Source of the DNA: Chloroflexota bacterium
Lineage (GTDB): Bacteria > Chloroflexota > Anaerolineae > Caldilineales > Caldilineaceae
Reading direction: 5' to 3'
DNA: 12,123 bases
Assembly (NCBI GenBank): GCA_003577005.1
Contig: QEUW01000231.1
Span: 1 to 12,123 of the forward strand
The notes under the pieces are model-generated. The model was not told the DNA's origin. It made no database searches and saw only the letters and a program-made list of their open reading frames with translations. Each line of letters opens with the position of its first letter. The stretch's first letter is position 1. The position numbers and the translations under genes were made by a program. Shown in pieces: positions 1 through 4,849 of the stretch.

Positions 1-2529
1 GCGTTCTGCCGTCATCTCGAACAATTGATAGATGTTGGTGGGCGCGCGCAGCGGCCGGCCATTGACGGCGAGAATGAAATCGCCCTCGTTGACGTTGACA
101 CCCGGCTCGGTGAGCGGCGTGCGCAGTTCGGGCCGCCAATTGAGCCCGCGATAGATACGGGCGATCTGGTAGTAGCCATCCACCACCCGGTAGTCGGCGC
201 CTAGCAGACCAACGGCCAGATCGTCCACCTTCTCCATATCACCGCCGCCCACGTAGGCGTGCCCGACTACGAGTTCGCCCATCATCTCGCCAAAGAGATA
301 GTTCAGGTCATGGCGATGGCCTACGTGGTCGAGAAAGGGACGATAGCGTTCGCAGACCGCCGGCCAGTCGGCGCCGTGCATATTGGGGTCGTAGAAGTAA
401 TCACGCTGGATGCGGTACATTTCGTTGAACATCTGCTCCCACTCGGCCCTGGGGTCTACATAGACCTCCATTTTGTCGAGTTTGAGCTTGTCGTGGTCGG
501 GCTTTGGCTTCTCTTTGGTCTCGACAATGGCGTAGGTGTTGCTGGGTCCCCGGTAGAGCAGCTTTTTGCCGTTGTAGCTCACCCAATAATCCTGCACCTT
601 ATCCAGAAAGAGTTCGCTCTTGCGCTCTTTCAGGTCAAAATAGCGGAGCGTAGCGCCATTTTGATTGGACGATTCCTCCAGATAGAAGAGCTTGCCGCCA
701 TCCGCCGCCTGGAGTGAACGGTAGCGCCGCGCCGGCACCGGCAGGGCAAGGATGCGCTGATCGATCTCCGCCAGGTCGATGCGCACCTTGACCGGTTCAG
801 CCTCTTTTTGCTCGGCCTGCTTTTCTTCCGGTTGCTCCTTACTGTTGCTCTTTTCTGGCTGGCCGTTCTGCTCTGCCCGGCTCTCCTGGCTCTCGCTCTC
901 CTTCTTTTCGTCTTTCTCGTCCTTCTCGCCCTCTTCTTCATCACTTTCGGGGAAGAGCGGAGAGCGTTCCTCTTTGCTCAAGACCACCACATAGAGGCTG
1001 TGTTCGACCGGGCGCTCAAACGATGAGAGGTCGAGCCAGCCGGTGTTGAGGCCAAAGTTGGTGCTGGCGGCAAAGAAGAGATACTTGCCGTCGAGACTAA
1101 AACAGGCCGAGATCGCATCGCTCATACCGTCGGTGATCTGGTGCGTCTGGCCGGTGGCCAGTTCGTAGAGAAAGACCGCTCGCATGTGGCTATCGAGCCG
1201 GCGGGTGTAGGCGATCCACGCGCTGTCGGGTGACCAGACCGGGTCCAGGCTGCGATTGGGGTGGTCGTAGGTGTCGGTGTCCACACGGATCGGCTTGCGC
1301 TCCGCCGAATGCAAGTCGATAAAAAAGAGATTGAGCCGCTTGTCGGTAAAGAGGATCTTGCGGCCATCGGGCGACCAACGGGGCGCGTGATAGAAGGTAG
1401 CGTCGCCCAGGTCGATCACTTCGGGTTCCTCCAACCCGGCCTGGTCGCGCAAGAACAGCTGGTATTCGCCGCTGGTGTCGGAAAAATAGGCGATCCGTTT
1501 GCCGTCGGGCGACCAGGCCGGGTCGCGCTCGTGGGCGGCCGGCGTGCCCGTCAGGTTGCGGATGCTGCCCTTCTTGGCCGGGACGGTGAGGATTTCGCCC
1601 CGCGCCTCGAAGACGGCGCGCGCCCCATTGGGTGAGAGGTGGGCGTTGCGGATAAAGGAGGTCGCCTTGCGATAGCGCGCCTGCGTCTGCGGCAGATCGG
1701 CGGCGATGCGAATGTCGAGCGCCCGGCTGCTTTCCATCGCCGGGTCAAAGAGATGAATCCGCCCGCCCTGTTCGTAGACAACCACACCGCCCCCCGCTGA
1801 AGCGTAGCGAACATCGAAACCCTTGTGGTGGGTGACCTGGCGCACCTCCTTCGACCGGGTGTCATAGGCGAAGAGGTTCATGGTATGGTTGCGGTCGGAG
1901 AGAAAGTAAACCGTATCACCAAGCCAGCAGGGATAGGCATCGTTGGTATTATTCGATGGGATCTCTTCGACCTCGTGGGTCTGCTGGTCAAAGATCCAGA
2001 TGGGGGTGGTCTGCCCGCCGCGATAGCGTTTCCACGTGATGAATGGCTCGCGTATACGTGTATAGGCGATACGCCTCCCATCCGGCGAGTAGACGCCGCG
2101 CCAGGCCATGGGCAAGGCCAACGGCTCTGGAAAGCCACCCGCCAGCGGAACGGTAAAGAAGCGGGTATAGCGGGGCGTCACCGCATCGCGCGGCGAGCTA
2201 AAGAGGATCTGTTGCCCGTCGGGCGTCCAGTCCTGTACCCAGTCGTGCCCAGGGTGATAGGTGAGTTTGCGCGGCGAGCCACCGTGAACGGGGACGGCAT
2301 AGACCCAGATGCTCCGTTCCATTGAGCCGGCCGAATAAACGATCCACTCGCCATCGGGCGAAAAGCGGGGTGTAAACTTGACGCCCGGATGGACGGTCAG
2401 CCGCCGCGGGTGGCTGCCATCGCGCCCGGCGATCCAGATATCGCCAGCATAGACAAAGGCCACGTGGTCGTTGCTGGCGTGAGGTTGGCGAAGAAGAAGC
2501 GTTGGGTTTTGGGTGGTCTGATTCATCAT
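1..2529 (-). CDS. Tricorn-like S41 family peptidase (C-terminus cut by window edge)
   Basis: This is probably a large cytoplasmic serine peptidase of the Tricorn type, which degrades oligopeptides. No signal peptide is visible. The frame is open from ATG at 2529 (a second ATG follows at 2526) to position 1, giving 843 residues. The N-terminal two thirds hold beta-propeller units with the PD40 signature, for example PRFSPDGEWIVYS, GVYSPDGRRIAYT, AWSPDGKRIAYFS and RWSPDGRKILFT. Residues about 527-582 are an almost purely Glu/Lys/Gln/Ser linker. The C1 segment DPNMHGADW...GEMMGELVVGHAYVGGGD follows, with the likely catalytic His at 757, and then the start of a PDZ domain (PGVNVNEGDFILAVNGRPL). 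The catalytic serine domain, expected in roughly 250 more residues, lies outside the window. The residue before the His is Gly, where Thermoplasma Tricorn has Ser745. The SD is weak (GAAAG, about 5 nt upstream). The gene lies 107 bases downstream of the creatininase gene in the same direction. The family call is firm; substrate is unknown. Confidence 0.9.
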   Translation of the reverse strand, partial: MMNQTTQNPTLLLRQPHASNDHVAFVYAGDIWIAGRDGSHPRRLTVHPGVKFTPRFSPDGEWIVYSAGSMERSIWVYAVPVHGGSPRKLTYHPGHDWVQDWTPDGQQILFSSPRDAVTPRYTRFFTVPLAGGFPEPLALPMAWRGVYSPDGRRIAYTRIREPFITWKRYRGGQTTPIWIFDQQTHEVEEIPSNNTNDAYPCWLGDTVYFLSDRNHTMNLFAYDTRSKEVRQVTHHKGFDVRYASAGGGVVVYEQGGRIHLFDPAMESSRALDIRIAADLPQTQARYRKATSFIRNAHLSPNGARAVFEARGEILTVPAKKGSIRNLTGTPAAHERDPAWSPDGKRIAYFSDTSGEYQLFLRDQAGLEEPEVIDLGDATFYHAPRWSPDGRKILFTDKRLNLFFIDLHSAERKPIRVDTDTYDHPNRSLDPVWSPDSAWIAYTRRLDSHMRAVFLYELATGQTHQITDGMSDAISACFSLDGKYLFFAASTNFGLNTGWLDLSSFERPVEHSLYVVVLSKEERSPLFPESDEEEGEKDEKDEKKESESQESRAEQNGQPEKSNSKEQPEEKQAEQKEAEPVKVRIDLAEIDQRILALPVPARRYRSLQAADGGKLFYLEESSNQNGATLRYFDLKERKSELFLDKVQDYWVSYNGKKLLYRGPSNTYAIVETKEKPKPDHDKLKLDKMEVYVDPRAEWEQMFNEMYRIQRDYFYDPNMHGADWPAVCERYRPFLDHVGHRHDLNYLFGEMMGELVVGHAYVGGGDMEKVDDLAVGLLGADYRVVDGYYQIARIYRGLNWRPELRTPLTEPGVNVNEGDFILAVNGRPLRAPTNIYQLFEMTAER

Positions 2530-2560
2530 TGCTTTCGATATTGTCGTGATAGGTGGGAGC

Positions 2561-2575
2561 GGCGATTTTATCGCC
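2561..2575. repeat. Short perfect hairpin GGCGAT-TTT-ATCGCC
   Basis: A 6-bp perfect stem (2561-2566 with 2570-2575) closes a 3-nt loop. It directly abuts the larger palindrome at 2576-2613 with no gap and sits 31 bases ahead of the Tricorn-like start codon. It could fold in the leader of that gene or act as part of a transcript end for the creatininase gene. No U-tract follows, so a classical intrinsic terminator is not supported. Confidence 0.6.
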
Positions 2576-2613
2576 TAAGAAATTGTTGCGGTCGCGACCG
2601 CAACAATTTCTTA
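2576..2613. repeat. 38-bp perfect palindrome without spacer
   Basis: Each arm is 19 bases and all 19 pairs match, with the dyad centre between 2594 and 2595 (core GCGGTCGCGACCGC). It fills the gap between the creatininase stop codon (2637) and the Tricorn-like start (2529). In RNA it would form a long hairpin, and in DNA it could be a protein-binding site or a mobile palindromic element of the REP type. No poly-T follows in either direction. Whether copies occur elsewhere in the genome cannot be judged here. Confidence 0.85.
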
Positions 2614-2636
2614 AAGATCATCTCGCTGGTCGGACG

Positions 2637-3374
2637 CTAATCCGTCCGCTCCAACCACTGTATGAGAAACGCAATCAACGTCTCTGTGTTCGCCTGACCG
2701 ACCGCCGCCGTTGCATATCCACGCGGGTCGATGCCAACCAACCCATAGCAGGGATGGCCCTGGTACTCATCTTTCATCCAGTTGATGCGTTTCTCTGCCC
2801 CGCCGATGTCGTCGCTGGGTTGGCCTTTGAGCATCTCCTCGTTCACCAGCGGCGGGTCGAGGTAGAGCATCGCCGACGTCTCATATTTGGCGGCGTGGTC
2901 GCCATCGACGCCAGGAACCTCATTTTCGACCAGCGCCAACACCCGCATGGAGCCACCGGCCTCCTTGTACGCCGCCACCCCAGCATCCAGATATTGGCTC
3001 CGGTTCGGATAATGGCCGGAGATAAGAATCGCATGGGTGTAGCCATCGCGCTCAAATCCCTGGAGCAACTGGGTGACAATCTGCGCCATCGGTGAAGCGT
3101 CGACCATGTACGAATGCGGCCACTGTGTATGGCCGCCACCCGCTCCAAAGTAGACCGGCGGGTAAACCACACCGCCGGCGCACGCTGCCAACCCCACCAG
3201 TTGCTCGTGCGCCTTGATCCCATCCAGCCCCACCGGGTTGTGATAGCCGTGCCACTCGATGGCGCCAAATGGCACATAGATAGCCGCTCGCTGTGCCTTT
3301 GCTGCTTCGAGCTGCGCCGGGTGCATCCGTTCCAGGCGAACCTCCTGGACCAGATTGGTCGAATAGATACCCAT
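2637..3374 (-). CDS. Creatininase-family metal-dependent amidohydrolase
   Basis: The protein has 245 residues, the usual length for the creatininase family, whose members hydrolyse cyclic or linear amides at a two-metal centre (creatinine, formylaminopyrimidines, mycofactocin precursor peptide). The first metal motif PFGAIEWHGYHNPVGLD supplies Glu40, His42 and Asp51. His121 lies in SGHYPNR, where the family usually reads NGHGGN or NGHYEN. Glu165 lies in DHAAKYETSAML, matching the conserved ETS element. There is no signal peptide, so it is cytoplasmic. The start at 3374 is supported by a GAGGA Shine-Dalgarno at 3380-3384, five bases upstream. An FAD amine oxidase gene lies upstream in the same direction and a Tricorn-like peptidase downstream. 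A creatinine-to-sarcosine route would need a creatinase too, and none is seen here, so the substrate stays open. Confidence 0.9.
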   Translation of the reverse strand: MGIYSTNLVQEVRLERMHPAQLEAAKAQRAAIYVPFGAIEWHGYHNPVGLDGIKAHEQLVGLAACAGGVVYPPVYFGAGGGHTQWPHSYMVDASPMAQIVTQLLQGFERDGYTHAILISGHYPNRSQYLDAGVAAYKEAGGSMRVLALVENEVPGVDGDHAAKYETSAMLYLDPPLVNEEMLKGQPSDDIGGAEKRINWMKDEYQGHPCYGLVGIDPRGYATAAVGQANTETLIAFLIQWLERTD

Positions 3375-3379
3375 GTTTG

Positions 3380-3384
3380 TCCTC
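3380..3384 (-). promoter_or_regulatory. Shine-Dalgarno of the creatininase-family gene
   Basis: On the minus strand the sequence GAGGA lies five bases ahead of the ATG at 3374. It fixes that start codon. Confidence 0.75.
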
Positions 3385-3400
3385 GATCTATAGCAGGAAG

Positions 3401-3474
3401 AGAACCGCGGATTGGCAGAAAGACGCGGATTTACGCTATCGGCGATCCGCGTCTTTCTGCCAATCCGCGGTTCT
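3401..3474. repeat. 30-bp perfect inverted repeat, 14-nt loop (ACCGCGGAT family, copy 1)
   Basis: The left arm 3401-3430 and right arm 3445-3474 are exact reverse complements over all 30 bases, and 3431-3444 forms the loop. The arm begins AGAACCGCGGATTGG. The ACCGCGGAT core at 3404-3412 recurs at 4787-4795 and 6679-6687, so this is one of a dispersed family in the window. It lies in the 152-base gap between the oxidase stop and the creatininase start, where it would form a very stable hairpin in a read-through transcript. No T-run follows it. The rest of the gap (3475-3526) shows nothing recognisable. Confidence 0.9.
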
Positions 3475-3526
3475 GCTGGCAGCTTGGTAGATTAACGCCA
3501 ACACCGACGACCACCCTGGAACCCCC

Positions 3527-4675
3527 TTACTGGAAACGCGCAATGTCGAGCGCCCCGATATCGACGCTGGGAGATTGACCCAGCGCTAGTTCGGCGGCGA
3601 TCTTGCCGCTCAGCGGGCCAAGTTGCAGACCTGTGGCGCCGTGCCCGGCAGCGATGACCACGCCTGCCACGGTGGGCGCCCGGCAGAGCACGGGCAGGTT
3701 GTCTGGGGTGCGGGGCCGCAGCCCCACGCGGATTTCGGCGATCGCTGCGCCGGCCAGCCCTGGCGCCACGCGCAACGCCTCGCTCAACACTTCGATTACA
3801 CCGCTGACCGTGGTGTGCGGCGCAAAACCTGCTCCTGTCTCACGTGTGGCGCCCACAACGACGCGCCCGGCTCCTGCACTTCCCGGCCAGGAGACGATGT
3901 AATGGCCATGAAACGCGTTGACCACCGGCCAGTCGCCCGTCGCCACGCCGGGCAGATCCAGATGGATGATCTGCCCACGTTGCGGCTCGATGGGAATGGT
4001 GAGACCTAGTTGCTCGCCAAACGAGGCCGACCAGGCGCCGCCGGCAATCACCACAGCCCGTGCGTGGATCGGCTCTCCGCCGGCCAGTACACCGCTGACC
4101 TGCCCGTGCTCGATGATCAGCCTGTCGACACTGGCGGAGAGCGTCGCCACCCCGCGGCCAAGGGCCGCACGGTTGAGCGCGGCGTTGATCAGGCGGCCAT
4201 CGACGCGCGCTGCGCACGCATCGTAGAGCGCCGTATGAATCGTGCCCAGGGCTGGAAACCGCTCGCGGGCCGGCGCCGCGCCAACTGGGTGTAGCTCCTC
4301 CACCGAAGGGTAGCCCCGCTGTCGCTGGCGGGCCAGGATCAGCCGCTGCGCTTCGGCGAAGGGGGTGATCTCATCCGGGCTGGCGGCGACGAGCAGTAAC
4401 CCACAGCGGGCATAGCCGGTGTCACCGGCATCCTCTTGTTCCAACTGGGTAATGAGATGCGGATAGTAGTCTACCGCGGCAACGGCAAAATTGAACCAGG
4501 CGTCGGCCTCGCGCGAGATCTCCGGCGCCAGGATGCCGGCGCCGGCGTCGGTGGCGCGGCCGGTGTCGTGGCGGTCGATGACCAGCGTCTGCGCTCCGGC
4601 CCGAGCCAGATGGTAGGCCGTGGACATGCCGACAATGCCGCCGCCAATGACAATCACATCTGGGTTGGAGGGCAT
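3527..4675 (-). CDS. FAD-dependent oxidoreductase, DAO family (glycine/sarcosine/D-amino acid oxidase-like)
   Basis: The 382-residue protein matches the DAO fold in length and order of motifs. An N-terminal Rossmann dinucleotide-binding motif VIVIGGGIVGMSTAYHLA (about residues 6-23) is followed by the acidic strand end LVIDRH. Further landmarks are GAGILAPE, ARVDGRLINAALNRAA, VVIAGGAWS, PQRGQIIHLD and the C-terminal FAD-contact block RVGLRPRTPDNLPVLC...AAGHGATGLQLGPLSG. Family members oxidise amines or amino acids to imines with release of hydrogen peroxide; ThiO and sarcosine oxidase are relatives, and the sequence does not decide between them. The start at 4675 begins just before the Rossmann strand. 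The frame runs open to 4828, but a sigma70-like promoter at 4735-4763 lies inside that extension, so the short start is preferred. GGAGAA at 4688-4693 is a distant Shine-Dalgarno. The creatininase-family gene follows. Confidence 0.88.
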   Translation of the reverse strand: MPSNPDVIVIGGGIVGMSTAYHLARAGAQTLVIDRHDTGRATDAGAGILAPEISREADAWFNFAVAAVDYYPHLITQLEQEDAGDTGYARCGLLLVAASPDEITPFAEAQRLILARQRQRGYPSVEELHPVGAAPARERFPALGTIHTALYDACAARVDGRLINAALNRAALGRGVATLSASVDRLIIEHGQVSGVLAGGEPIHARAVVIAGGAWSASFGEQLGLTIPIEPQRGQIIHLDLPGVATGDWPVVNAFHGHYIVSWPGSAGAGRVVVGATRETGAGFAPHTTVSGVIEVLSEALRVAPGLAGAAIAEIRVGLRPRTPDNLPVLCRAPTVAGVVIAAGHGATGLQLGPLSGKIAAELALGQSPSVDIGALDIARFQ

Positions 4676-4734
4676 TGCTTGCTCGCTTTCTCCGTCGTCA
4701 GCGGGTGGATTTACCGAAATGGTCACTGGAACAC

Positions 4735-4763
4735 ATTGTACCGGATGCGGTATGATCACGCAA
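4735..4763 (-). promoter_or_regulatory. Sigma70-like promoter of the DAO-family oxidase
   Basis: Read on the minus strand, the -35 is TTGCGT (4763-4758), the spacer is exactly 17 bases and the -10 is TACAAT (4740-4735), five of six matches to TATAAT. Transcription would start near 4728 and leave a leader of about 53 bases before the ATG at 4675. This supports a transcript separate from the helicase operon upstream. Confidence 0.6.
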
Positions 4764-4783
4764 TCAGGGTTGGATGGCAATGA

Positions 4784-4849
4784 TAGACCGCGGATTGGGC
4801 GGATCGGTGCAGATAAAAATCTGCACAAATTCGCTGCATCTGTGGTCTA
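4784..4849. repeat. ACCGCGGAT-family palindromic repeat, copy 2, with an inner hairpin
   Basis: The outer ends TAGACCGCGGAT (4784-4795) and ATCTGTGGTCTA (4838-4849) pair over 12 positions, two of them G-U. Inside is a perfect 8-bp stem, GTGCAGAT at 4807-4814 with ATCTGCAC at 4819-4826, closing an AAAA loop. The element lies between the helicase and the oxidase promoter. Its right edge contains the TAG stop codon of the helicase (4847-4849), so the repeat now ends that gene. Read from the helicase it would make a strong hairpin after the stop and may protect or end the transcript. Confidence 0.75.

Noticed and set aside
2576..2613. Intrinsic terminator of the creatininase gene
   Set aside because: The hairpin is strong but no T-run follows on either strand, so only a palindromic repeat is reported.
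4676..4828. Upstream extension of the DAO-family oxidase to ATG 4828
   Set aside because: The added residues precede the Rossmann strand, include the sequence of a good promoter and part of a repeat, and look non-coding.
3401..4849. CRISPR array or insertion sequence made from the ACCGCGGAT repeats
   Set aside because: The copies are far apart, lack regular spacers and enclose intact genes; no transposase is present.
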